Below are positions 1 to 6,357 of a stretch of 12,430 nucleotides of DNA, one piece after another. This DNA is from DATKYK01 sp034430255 (GTDB lineage: Bacteria > Chloroflexota > Dehalococcoidia > E44-bin15): NCBI GenBank assembly GCA_034430255.1, contig DAOUEU010000027.1, positions 1-12,430 on the forward strand, written 5' to 3'. Every line of letters starts with the position of its first letter. Positions within the stretch are counted from its first letter, which is position 1. The notes under the pieces are model-generated. The model saw nothing but the letters and a program-made list of their open reading frames with translations. It searched no databases and was not told the origin of the DNA. Both the position numbers and the translations under genes were made by a program.

Positions 1-931
1 CATCAAGATTGGCGAGCCGACGGTGGAGATGACCTTTGGGGTCAATACCTCGCCGCTGGCCGGCCGGGAGGGGCGCTTTTGCACCACGCGGCAGTTACGG
101 GAGCGGCTTTATAAGGAGCTGGAGACCAATCTCAGTCTCAGGGTGCAGGATACGGATAACCCGGACACCTTCCTGGTCAAAGGGAGAGGGGAACTGCACC
201 TGGCCATCCTGATTGAAACCATGCGCCGCGAGGGCTACGAATTCGAAATCTCGAAACCGGAAGCGATTACCAAAGTAATTGATGGCAAGATTGTTGAGCC
301 GGTAGAAGTGCTTACCATTGATACCAGAGATGAATATATCGGGGTTTTAACTGAGATGCTGAACAAGCGGCAAGCCCAGATGATTGATATGCGCAATGAC
401 GGTCAGGACAATGTACGTCTGGTGTTTCGGATATCTACGCAGGGTCTCCTAGGTTTTCGCAGCTCTTTTCTCAACTCCACCCGCGGAGCGAGTACCATGA
501 ATACCATGTTTGTGGGCTATGAACCCTGGCGGGGGGAAATTGTCTCCACCCGCAATGGGGTACTGGTCGCCTCGGAGCAAGGAGTCGCGGTTACCTATGG
601 CCTGAACAATGCCCAGGGACGCGGGCTGACCTTCATTGAACCCGGCACCCATGTCTATGAAGGCATGATTGTGGGACTGAGTTCACGGCTGCAGGACATT
701 CCGGTTAATGTCTGCAAGGAAAAGAAGAAGACCAATATCCGGGCGTCTTCGTCGGATATTGCCATCAAACTGATGCCACCCCTGAAAATGAGTCTGGAGC
801 AGGCAATCGATTTTGTAAATAGATATGAACTGGTGGAAGTAACACCTGAGAATATCAGGCTGAGGAAGAAGTTGCTGACCCAGTCACAGAGATTGCGGAG
901 CATCTCTGCTGCCAGATTGAGCATAAAATGA
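1..931 (+). CDS. typA: TypA/BipA ribosome-binding GTPase, C-terminal part (5' end outside window)
   Basis: The reading frame is open from base 2 to the TGA at 929-931, giving about 309 residues. The family is about 600 residues, so the N-terminal GTPase domain lies upstream of the window. TypA is a translational GTPase related to EF-G that binds 70S ribosomes and helps ribosome assembly and stress adaptation in the cytoplasm. The visible part begins with the domain II-III junction (GEPTVEMTFGVNTSPLAGRE), followed by an EF-G-like domain III (GRGELHLAILIETMRREGYE), domain V (IDTRDEYIGVLTEMLNKRQA) and the TypA-specific C-terminal domain. That last domain includes the loop with NARASS-like residues and the end motif VEVTPENIRLRKK. 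The C-terminus carries roughly 15 extra residues after this motif. The gene converges with yajQ, and no strong terminator hairpin follows it. Confidence 0.95.
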   Translation, partial: IKIGEPTVEMTFGVNTSPLAGREGRFCTTRQLRERLYKELETNLSLRVQDTDNPDTFLVKGRGELHLAILIETMRREGYEFEISKPEAITKVIDGKIVEPVEVLTIDTRDEYIGVLTEMLNKRQAQMIDMRNDGQDNVRLVFRISTQGLLGFRSSFLNSTRGASTMNTMFVGYEPWRGEIVSTRNGVLVASEQGVAVTYGLNNAQGRGLTFIEPGTHVYEGMIVGLSSRLQDIPVNVCKEKKKTNIRASSSDIAIKLMPPLKMSLEQAIDFVNRYELVEVTPENIRLRKKLLTQSQRLRSISAARLSIK

Positions 932-1010
932 CGGGCAGAGTGATGGTAATAACATTACGGGCTACCTTTTAAATAGCGTGGCTCGTGGCGAAACGTTGTT
1001 CCACATCTCT

Positions 1011-1040
1011 TGGTCGCTGGTTCAAATCCAGCCGCTGCCA
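1011..1040 (+). pseudogene. tRNA-like 3' fragment (T arm plus acceptor strand)
   Basis: Bases 1016-1032 form a perfect T arm: stem GCTGG, loop TTCAAAT, stem CCAGC. It is preceded by GGTC, as at the end of a variable loop, and followed by CGCTGCCA, resembling an acceptor 3' strand with discriminator base. No D arm or anticodon arm can be found in the 70 bases upstream on this strand, so it is not a complete tRNA gene. Five of its seven acceptor bases could pair with the 5' fragment on the opposite strand at 1112-1149. Both may therefore derive from one tRNA-Thr gene; this is an inference. Confidence 0.55.
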
Positions 1041-1111
1041 AAACAGTCTTAAGAAACCACCCCTTACCGGTCTAATGTCCCTAATGTCACCTTCTGCTGA
1101 TTACTCCTGTC

Positions 1112-1149
1112 TTTACGAAACCGCTGCTCTACCCCTGAGCTATGCTGGC
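1112..1149 (-). pseudogene. tRNA-Thr(CGT)-like 5' half
   Basis: Read on the - strand from 1149, the sequence gives a canonical tRNA 5' half. It has acceptor GCCAGCA, TA, D stem GCTC, D loop AGGGGTA, D stem GAGC, then A, anticodon 5' stem GCGGT and a seven-base loop TTCGTAA with anticodon CGT (threonine). The match ends right after the anticodon loop. The expected 3' stem ACCGC is replaced by unrelated sequence, and no variable loop or T arm follows on this strand. It is therefore a truncated copy rather than a working gene. Breaks at the anticodon arm are typical of tRNA genes used as recombination or integration sites, but no integrase is visible here. Confidence 0.65.
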
Positions 1150-1190
1150 GTCGATGAGTAGTATATCACAAAGGATGCCGATTTAAAGAC

Positions 1191-1203
1191 AATCAGACAT
1201 CCC
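1191..1203 (+). repeat. 13-bp direct repeat, copy 1 (left of yajQ)
   Basis: AATCAGACATCCC occurs here and again, exactly, at 1910-1922. The two copies bracket yajQ in the same orientation. The similarity extends weakly on both sides. It may be a recombination footprint or chance. Confidence 0.5.
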
Positions 1204-1279
1204 GATATTTATGCAATAGTCTGGCTCCTGGCGAATTCCGTTATGTCTAGCTATTTGCAGTGTGCCAAGTTAGGGGACA

Positions 1280-1771
1280 TCAGCTCTTCATGTTGACAAA
1301 CTGCAGAGGAATGCTGTAATCCTGCTCCTTAAGCAGCCGCATGATTTCTTGGAGGTCATCGATCTTCTTGCCGGTGATCCTGACCTGTTCGTCTTGAATA
1401 GTTGGCTGAACCTTGATCTTAAGACCCTTGATGAGTTTGACGATTTTCTGGCAGGTCTCTTTGGGGATACCCTCTTTTATGAGGATATCCATCTTTGCTG
1501 TGCCATGGGAGGTGGGTTCGATCTCCTTGAGGTCCAGACACCTGGGATCCAATTTAAGCCGAGCGCATTGACCAATGAGCATCTCTGTAACTGCTTTAAT
1601 CTTCCAATCGTCTCCAGTAACAATATGAATATACTTAGATTTTCGGTCGAAAGTGATCTCAGACGTCACTTTTTTGAAATCGAATCGCGAGGAGATTTCA
1701 CGCTTCACGTTGTTGATTGCATTGTCCAGTGCCTGCAGGTCCACCTTACTCACCACATCTACTGATGGCAT
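1280..1771 (-). CDS. yajQ: YajQ family nucleotide-binding protein (UPF0234/DUF520)
   Basis: This is a 163-residue protein, the usual length of the family. It opens with MPSVDVVSKVDLQALDNAIN and continues with EISSRFDFKKV, the central KIVKLIKGLKIKVQPTIQ and the ending IPLQFVNMKS, all hallmarks of YajQ. The fold is two ferredoxin-like RNA-binding-type domains. Members bind nucleotides or tRNA in vitro, and a Xanthomonas homologue is reported as a cyclic-di-GMP effector, but the role here is unknown. The start is well set: a strong ribosome site AAGGAGGT (plus-strand 1776-1783) lies four bases before the ATG. It stands alone on the - strand, convergent with typA and divergent from the Yip1-type gene, in a locally more AT-rich area than the ilv cluster. 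No transcription terminator was recognised after its TGA. Confidence 0.95.
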   Translation of the reverse strand: MPSVDVVSKVDLQALDNAINNVKREISSRFDFKKVTSEITFDRKSKYIHIVTGDDWKIKAVTEMLIGQCARLKLDPRCLDLKEIEPTSHGTAKMDILIKEGIPKETCQKIVKLIKGLKIKVQPTIQDEQVRITGKKIDDLQEIMRLLKEQDYSIPLQFVNMKS

Positions 1772-1775
1772 CTTT

Positions 1776-1783
1776 ACCTCCTT
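1776..1783 (-). promoter_or_regulatory. Ribosome binding site of yajQ
   Basis: On the - strand the sequence reads AAGGAGGT, a near-perfect anti-16S match. It sits four bases before the ATG at 1771-1769 and fixes the yajQ start. Confidence 0.85.
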
Positions 1784-1909
1784 GGTAGTGACGATTCATC
1801 CGATCTATCTTACCACGAAAGTGACAATGACTCTGAATAATACGCGCTAGCATCTTCCGGGAATAATATTCACAGCCTCTTTCCCGCTCGGCCAACCGTA
1901 AGTACAATA

Positions 1910-1922
1910 AATCAGACATCCC
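1910..1922 (+). repeat. 13-bp direct repeat, copy 2 (right of yajQ)
   Basis: This is an exact second copy of AATCAGACATCCC, 719 bp after copy 1 (1191-1203) and on the other side of yajQ. Confidence 0.5.
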
Positions 1923-2050
1923 AATGTATGTTCAGTGGTAATAGGTTGCAATGGCACTATAATTTTGAGACTAGAGAGCGGAGTTAGGCTGCATTATCAT
2001 ATATTGGCCTAACGTCACCGGTCTTAGCCCTGTGGTTACCGCAGGGGTGG

Positions 2051-2086
2051 ATAGGGCTTCACCAGGCGATTTAGATAAAGCCCTAT
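2051..2086. repeat. Perfect 9-bp inverted repeat
   Basis: ATAGGGCTT (2051-2059) is the exact reverse complement of AAGCCCTAT (2078-2086), with an 18-base loop. It is followed by an alternating AT run (ATATATATAT around 2090-2099). It could be an RNA hairpin or an operator-like palindrome. There is no run of T after it, so it does not look like a simple intrinsic terminator. Confidence 0.55.
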
Positions 2087-2163
2087 ATCATATATATATG
2101 GTAGAGGATTTGCAATTAAGATAAGATGGGCTTTACACCCAGGGAGTTTCCCTCCCGGCTAAA

Positions 2164-2224
2164 TGCTGCCACCTGGAAGAGAAGGTGAATATACTATGGC
2201 AGGTAAGGTTCCTTGGTGGCGGCA
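2164..2224. repeat. Long imperfect hairpin (14 paired positions)
   Basis: TGCTGCCACC (2164-2173) pairs with GGTGGCGGCA (2215-2224), with one G-T wobble. After a one-by-two internal loop, GGAA (2175-2178) pairs with TTCC (2209-2212). The apical loop is 30 bases. The stem is GC-rich within an AT-leaning region, so it would be stable in RNA of either strand. Its function is unknown. Confidence 0.6.
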
Positions 2225-2247
2225 ATAGCTTTATACTGATGGCTCTA

Positions 2248-2276
2248 TTGACATCGCTGGGCAAACATGCTATTTT
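2248..2276 (+). promoter_or_regulatory. Predicted sigma70-type promoter for the Yip1-family gene
   Basis: A perfect -35 box TTGACA (2248-2253), an ideal 17-base spacer and a -10 box TATTTT (2271-2276, four of six consensus bases) lie on the + strand. Transcription would start near 2283, giving a leader of about 30 bases before the ATG at 2313. The call rests on consensus matching only. Confidence 0.55.
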
Positions 2277-2312
2277 TCTTCAATATAAGTCGAATAGGGA
2301 AAGGGGTGCCAC

Positions 2313-2876
2313 ATGGGTAAACTGGTTGACAGGATGATCAGAGCAGCGAGGCTAGATGTTAACCTCTATGAAGAGGTGGAGGCCGATAAAACTGCGACAC
2401 GTCAAGCGCTCCTCGTGGTCTTGATCTACAGCATATGTGCTGGAATAGGGTCCGGCCTTGCCATGGTGTGGGACGAAGGTGTGGGGCGTTTCTTCTTGAG
2501 CCTATTTGTGGGGCTAATAATTGCCCTCGTGTTCTGGCTGTTATGGTCCCTCATCACCTACCTAATCGGCACCACGTTTTTTAAGGGGCCGAAGACAAAA
2601 GCAACCTACGGTGAGCTGCTGCGCACCATTGGTTTCGCGGCAACACCAGGGGTACTACTGATATTTGTCTTCATTCCCTTTGTCGGGGGAGTTATATCGT
2701 TTCTAGTATGGATATGGATGTTGGTCGCCATGGTCATTGCGGTAAGGCAAGCCCTGGACTTCACCACAGGGCGTGCAATTGGCACCGTTTTGGTGGGAGG
2801 TGTTGTATACCTGGTGGTCGCCCTTATTATCGGTATGGTATTGGGGTTGGGCATGTATGGTATTTCTCAATTGTGA
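2313..2876 (+). CDS. Yip1-domain integral membrane protein
   Basis: This 187-residue protein has a short charged N-terminus (residues 1-30) and five likely membrane spans at about 31-51, 60-89, 107-127, 128-146 and 156-181. The stretch TYGELLRTIGFAATPGVL (98-115) between the second and third spans is typical of bacterial Yip1-domain (YIF1/Yip1-like) proteins. These are common in Dehalococcoidia and archaea but have no established function. The ATG is preceded by AAAGGGG (2300-2306), six bases away. A good promoter lies just upstream and non-coding DNA flanks both sides, so it is probably transcribed alone. No catalytic residues are apparent. A transport or membrane-organising role is possible but not shown. 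Confidence 0.85.
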   Translation: MGKLVDRMIRAARLDVNLYEEVEADKTATRQALLVVLIYSICAGIGSGLAMVWDEGVGRFFLSLFVGLIIALVFWLLWSLITYLIGTTFFKGPKTKATYGELLRTIGFAATPGVLLIFVFIPFVGGVISFLVWIWMLVAMVIAVRQALDFTTGRAIGTVLVGGVVYLVVALIIGMVLGLGMYGISQL

Positions 2877-3481
2877 TGGTGTCGTCGCAATCCGGCTCAT
2901 CATACCCGTTTTCCCAGGTGTAGCTTCTCCTGCTGTGGGCCTCTACTTCGTCATTCCTCTGTGGCTCGATGAGGATAAGCCCTGGTCCACAGTTTAAAAA
3001 TCGGCTATAGAACGGGCAATGTCTCAAGGATACCCAATATGGACATATGCGGTGCCAAAATCCCCGTCTTCGGCGTCGTTATTTAAGTTGCTCAAGAGAC
3101 TAACGCAGGTATATCCACTTTCCCGATGCTCCCTTTCATATGTCCTATCTTCCACCAGGATGCTCGTTAGTTCGTTTTATATAGAGCTCCTTGGGGTGTA
3201 TCCGCTAACCGTTTTATCGATGCATCTCACATCATGGCCTTCTTGATAGCCATCCATGGCAGTGGCTTTCATAAGCGCCGAGGGCATAATCCATATAAGT
3301 AGTAGCGTGAAAAATAAGCACCTAATCTAGAGCTATTAGGTTTCAACTCAAGGTGTGTCATGAGTTTTATATGAGCTTTTGAAGCCGCACGAACTGGAAC
3401 AACTTACTCACTCCCCTAGCGATATCTCAAACAATAGGTTGAAGCGAGGATGGGGAAGGAGTATCATGTGGTAATTAGAAT
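2877..3481. other. Long intergenic stretch without a recognisable gene
   Basis: Between the Yip1-type gene and pyrD there are about 600 bases in which the possible reading frames are short, overlap on both strands and resemble no family I know. Weak structures include ctgtgg (2959-2964) facing ccacag (2987-2992), with inner ggct/agcc pairing, and a 7-bp inverted repeat ACTAACG (3099-3105)/CGTTAGT (3165-3171). A clearer hairpin lies at 3320-3341. The stretch should contain the promoter of the pyrD-ilv cluster, but no convincing -35/-10 pair was found. It may be decayed coding DNA. Confidence 0.5.
3320..3341. repeat. 7-bp inverted repeat upstream of pyrD
   Basis: ACCTAAT (3320-3326) and ATTAGGT (3335-3341) are perfect complements around an eight-base loop. 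There is no strong T run on either side (TTTC follows), so it is a weak terminator at best. An operator or leader hairpin is an alternative. Confidence 0.4.
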
Positions 3482-3495
3482 CGGAGGTTTCTTGT

Positions 3496-4422
3496 TTGAA
3501 CCTTTCTGTTCAGATTGCACCCAATAATAAGCGAGGGCTCAAACTAAAAAATCCGGTGATGACGGCATCGGGGACGGTTGGCTATGGCACGGAGTATGCC
3601 GAATTGGTTGACATCGAAAAGCTGGGAGCTATCGTCAGCAAGGGGACAACACTGAGCCCTTGCTCGGGCAACCCGCAACCGCGCCTTTTCGAGACCGCCT
3701 CGGGTCTTCTTAATTCGGTGGGGCTGCAAAATATTGGCTTGGATGCCCTGATCAATGATAAAGCGCCCATCTGGGTTACCTGGCTGACCCCGGTGATCGT
3801 GAACATTGCAGGGGAAAGCATCGGGGAATATGCTGAGCTGGCGCGCAGGCTTGATGGCGTAGCCGGGGTAAGCGGAATCGAGGTAAATATAAGCTGTCCT
3901 AATGTCACTCGGGGGGGGATGGAGTTTGGCATAAGCCCTAAAGCCGCTGCAGAGGTAACCCGGGCGGTGAGAGAGCATACCACCCTACCTGTTATCGTCA
4001 AGCTGTCCCCTAATGTAGCTGACATCGCAAGGATCGCTCTTGCTGTTGAGGAGGCGGGGGCAGATGCTATATCCCTGATTAACACCCTGCGCGGTATAGC
4101 GATCGACATAACGGAGAGAAGGCCATTTCTGGGGGGGATCACCGGGGGGCTCTCGGGGCCTGCCATCAAGCCAATTGCCTTATACATGGTTTATCAGGTG
4201 TCTCAAGAGGTTACGGCCACCGTCATCGGCTGTGGAGGTATCGCCTCTGCCAACGACGCTATTGAGTTCATCATGGCCGGGGCCAGCGCGGTGCAGGTCG
4301 GTACGGTGGGCATGGTTGATCCTGGTGCACCGCTGGAGATTCTCTCAGGCATCGAGCGCTTTATGGAGAGGGAGGGGGTGGCGGATATTGCCGGGCTGAT
4401 TGGCGTGGCCAAAGCTCCTTGA
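3496..4422 (+). CDS. pyrD: Dihydroorotate dehydrogenase, class 1B catalytic subunit
   Basis: PyrD oxidises dihydroorotate to orotate in pyrimidine synthesis, using bound FMN in a TIM barrel. The 308-residue length is normal for class 1. Visible motifs are NPVMTASGTVGYG (19-31), Lys49 in VSKGTT, GLQNIG (76-81, usually GLQNPG), NISCPNV with the class 1B catalytic Cys134, VKLSPNV (168-174), INTLRGIAIDI (195-205) and the phosphate-binding end GCGGIAS...GASAVQVGT (245-270). The start is TTG with GGAGG at 3483-3487, eight bases upstream; no in-frame ATG fits better. Class 1B enzymes normally work with PyrK, an FAD/[2Fe-2S] subunit that passes electrons to NAD+. No pyrK is present in the window, although it is often adjacent. 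It heads the ilv cluster, 50 bases before ilvD. Confidence 0.95.
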   Translation: MNLSVQIAPNNKRGLKLKNPVMTASGTVGYGTEYAELVDIEKLGAIVSKGTTLSPCSGNPQPRLFETASGLLNSVGLQNIGLDALINDKAPIWVTWLTPVIVNIAGESIGEYAELARRLDGVAGVSGIEVNISCPNVTRGGMEFGISPKAAAEVTRAVREHTTLPVIVKLSPNVADIARIALAVEEAGADAISLINTLRGIAIDITERRPFLGGITGGLSGPAIKPIALYMVYQVSQEVTATVIGCGGIASANDAIEFIMAGASAVQVGTVGMVDPGAPLEILSGIERFMEREGVADIAGLIGVAKAP

Positions 4423-4446
4423 CAAGTTGGTGAGTGCTATGATACT
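4419..4446 (+). promoter_or_regulatory. Possible sigma70-type promoter ahead of ilvD
   Basis: TTGACA (4419-4424) overlaps the pyrD stop codon. It is followed by a 16-base spacer and GATACT (4441-4446), which matches four of six -10 bases. It would allow ilvD and the genes after it to be expressed apart from pyrD. The same bases can also be read as a 10-codon minigene, so the assignment is tentative. Confidence 0.35.
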
Positions 4447-4471
4447 TTTTCGAATGAATCAGGAGGGATAA
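4439..4471 (+). other. 10-codon minigene ending one base before ilvD
   Basis: ATG at 4439 is preceded by GGTGAG (4429-4434), a partial ribosome site. It opens a frame encoding MILFRMNQEG that stops at TAA 4469-4471, one base before the ilvD TTG. The ilvD ribosome site AGGAGG lies inside it. It could couple ilvD translation to termination of the minigene. Such short frames also arise by chance. Confidence 0.2.
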
Positions 4472-4472
4472 G

Positions 4473-6128
4473 TTGAGATCTGATATCACGAAGAAGGGTG
4501 TAGAGCGAGCCCCCCACCGTTCACTTCTGCGTGCAATGGGGCTAACCGATCGCGAGCTAGATCAGCCCTTTATCGGTGTAGTGAACAGCTTCAACGAGTT
4601 GATCCCGGGGCACATTCATCTTAATTCCATCGCTGAGGCGGTGAAGGGTGGGGTGAGAAGCGCCGGGGGCACCCCTTTTGAGGTGAATACCATTGGCATC
4701 TGCGACGGCATCGCTATGGGGCACCTGGGTATGAAATATAGCCTGCCCAGCCGCGAGCTTATAGCCGACTCGGTAGAGATCGTGGCTCAAGCCCACGCAT
4801 TCGACGGTATGGTTTTCGTTACTAACTGCGACAAGATTGTTCCTGGCATGCTTATGGCAGCGGCAAGGCTCAATGTTCCGTCTATCTTCGTTAGTGGCGG
4901 CCCCATGCTAGCAGGGAGATTGGCCGGAGCTAAACTCGATGTGAACACCATGTTTGTGGCGGTCGGCAAGGTGAATACAGGTGAGATGAGCGAGGAGGAG
5001 CTCGAAGAGCTGGAGCGGGTTGCCTGCCCAGGCTGTGGGAGCTGCGCCGGGATGTTCACCGCCAACACCATGAACTGCCTTACCGAGGCGCTGGGTATGG
5101 CGCTGCCGGGCAACGGCACCATCCCCGCTGTAGATTCGCGGCGTATCGGGCTGGCCAGGGAAGCGGGAAGGCAGGTTATGGAACTAGTGGCAGGGAACAT
5201 CTGTCCCCGAGATATTATCACCAGGGAGGCGGTCCAGAATGCCTTTATGGTGGACATGGCACTGGGCGGTAGCACCAACTCGGTACTGCACCTCATTGCC
5301 ATAGCCCACGAGGCGGGGATCGATTTCCCCCTTTCTGAAGTGAACGAGATAAGCGGTAAGACGCCGCATCTTTCCAGGTTAAGCCCGGCGGGGGACTACC
5401 GTATTGAGGACCTTGACCTGGCCGGTGGCATAGGTGCAGTGATGAAGGAGATTCATGGACTGCTCAATATGGGGGTGACGAGGGCATCGGGCAAGTCGCT
5501 AGGAGAGGAGCTGTCAGTGGCGAGGGTTCGTGATCGGGATGTCATCAGGCCCCTCACCCAGCCTCACTCCCCCACGGGGGGCCTCACCATCATCTTTGGC
5601 AATCTGGCGCCGGAGGGGGCAGTGGTGAAGAGCGCAGCTGTATCACCGAGCATGATGTCATACAAGGGGGAGGCGCGGGTTTTCGACTCCGAGGAGGATG
5701 CTACCGGGGCCATCCTCGCCGGCTCGATCAAGCCGGGGCAGGTGGTGGTAATCCGCTACGAGGGGCCCAAGGGAGGGCCGGGGATGCGGGAGATGCTGGG
5801 CCCCACAGCCATCTTGAGCGGCATGGGCCTCGATGAAAAGGTAGGTCTGATTACAGATGGCCGCTTCTCCGGGGCCACAAAGGGGGCGGCTATCGGCCAT
5901 GTATCTCCAGAGGCAGCAGCAGGGGGTCCCATCGCGGCGCTCGTGGACGGTGATACGATAAATATAGACATTACCAATCGCCGGATCGATGTGGAGTTGA
6001 GTGAAGAGGAGATTGGCAGGCGAATTTCTCAGCTTCCACGGTTTGAGCCCAAGATAAAGACAGGCTATCTTCTACGCTATGCTGAGCGGGTAACCTCAGC
6101 GGGTAGGGGAGCGGTTTTCGAGGATTAG
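4473..6128 (+). CDS. ilvD: Dihydroxyacid dehydratase
   Basis: IlvD dehydrates 2,3-dihydroxyisovalerate and 2,3-dihydroxy-3-methylvalerate to the 2-keto acids that precede valine and isoleucine. The 551-residue length is typical. Visible motifs are CDGIAMGHLGMKYSLPSREL (77-96), the cluster and metal site CDK (Cys119, Lys121), CPGCGSCAGMFTANTMNCLTE with Cys185, Cys188 and Cys191, and GRFSGATKG with the likely catalytic Ser466. Residues 45-47 read PGH, as in the Escherichia coli enzyme. The plant and cyanobacterial [2Fe-2S] form has a cluster cysteine at this point, so an oxygen-labile [4Fe-4S]-type enzyme is suggested; this is an inference. The start is TTG with AGGAGG (4461-4466), six bases upstream. 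The gene follows pyrD by 50 bases and precedes ilvB by 229. Confidence 0.97.
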   Translation: MRSDITKKGVERAPHRSLLRAMGLTDRELDQPFIGVVNSFNELIPGHIHLNSIAEAVKGGVRSAGGTPFEVNTIGICDGIAMGHLGMKYSLPSRELIADSVEIVAQAHAFDGMVFVTNCDKIVPGMLMAAARLNVPSIFVSGGPMLAGRLAGAKLDVNTMFVAVGKVNTGEMSEEELEELERVACPGCGSCAGMFTANTMNCLTEALGMALPGNGTIPAVDSRRIGLAREAGRQVMELVAGNICPRDIITREAVQNAFMVDMALGGSTNSVLHLIAIAHEAGIDFPLSEVNEISGKTPHLSRLSPAGDYRIEDLDLAGGIGAVMKEIHGLLNMGVTRASGKSLGEELSVARVRDRDVIRPLTQPHSPTGGLTIIFGNLAPEGAVVKSAAVSPSMMSYKGEARVFDSEEDATGAILAGSIKPGQVVVIRYEGPKGGPGMREMLGPTAILSGMGLDEKVGLITDGRFSGATKGAAIGHVSPEAAAGGPIAALVDGDTINIDITNRRIDVELSEEEIGRRISQLPRFEPKIKTGYLLRYAERVTSAGRGAVFED

Positions 6129-6357
6129 GCGGGTGGAGGATAGATCTTAGATTTACATCTGTTGTGATTTGAGGGATGGAGATTATTATTCGTCGGTGAG
6201 GGGCGAGCGGTTAACAAATTCAGTTTGATGGGCGGCAAACACAATTATTACCCCGGCGATGCTGAAAAAATCATATTGAGGTAAGGGTGTCAGGGATATT
6301 TATACCATATGTTTGTATATTCGCGGACGGTGAATTAAACTAGAAAGGGTAGATATT
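6129..6357 (+). other. ilvD-ilvB intergenic gap
   Basis: These 229 bases hold no gene I can support. They are long for an intra-operon gap and probably contain a promoter or leader for ilvB. Weak candidates are TTGTAT (from 6314) with a 17-base spacer to TAAACT, and a small TATAC/GTATA inverted repeat (6301-6305, 6315-6319). No T-box core sequence and no branched-chain-rich leader peptide with a ribosome site was seen. Confidence 0.35.

Larger units (their letters stand above)
1784..2247. other. Non-coding block between divergent genes, rich in inverted repeats
   Basis: No plausible gene is visible in either direction. The left part should hold the yajQ promoter, but I could not define one convincingly. 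The right part (about 2027-2224) has four inverted repeats in a row, some listed separately. First, CCCTGTG/CGCAGGG lies around 2028-2045. Second is a perfect 9-bp ATAGGGCTT/AAGCCCTAT. Third, GGGAG (2142-2146) faces CTCCC (2152-2156). Fourth is a long imperfect hairpin at 2164-2224. The block ends just upstream of the predicted promoter of the next gene, so it would not be in that gene's leader if the promoter call is right. It could be a small RNA, a remnant repeat element or unrelated structure. Confidence 0.5.

Noticed and set aside
935..1040. Complete + strand tRNA using GGCAGAG (935-941) as the 5' acceptor strand
   Set aside because: Acceptor pairing is six of seven, but the span is too long and there is no D arm or anticodon arm between.
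1011..1149. Functional permuted or split tRNA
   Set aside because: The halves are on opposite strands and the anticodon 3' stem is missing, so no single transcript can form a tRNA. Trans-splicing of such halves is an archaeal feature and is not expected here.
1349..1765. 138-codon + strand frame opposite yajQ
   Set aside because: It is the mirror of a clear YajQ gene with a strong ribosome site; the + strand product resembles no family.
2959..2992. Intrinsic terminator after the Yip1-family gene
   Set aside because: A 6-bp outer stem (CTGTGG/CCACAG) exists, but the loop is long, a bulge is needed and no T run follows, only GTTTAAAAA.
3019..3246. 75-codon + strand frame in the gap before pyrD
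   Set aside because: No ribosome site, unusual composition and no recognisable family; competing frames of similar size exist on both strands.
3450..3527. 25-codon frame overlapping the pyrD start
   Set aside because: It has no properly spaced ribosome site and runs into the well-supported pyrD frame, so it is most likely chance.
6129..6357. T-box riboswitch or leader-peptide attenuator ahead of ilvB
   Set aside because: No T-box core or terminator/antiterminator pair is visible. The 18-codon frame at 6228-6284 ends with Ile-Ile-Leu-Arg but has no ribosome site.
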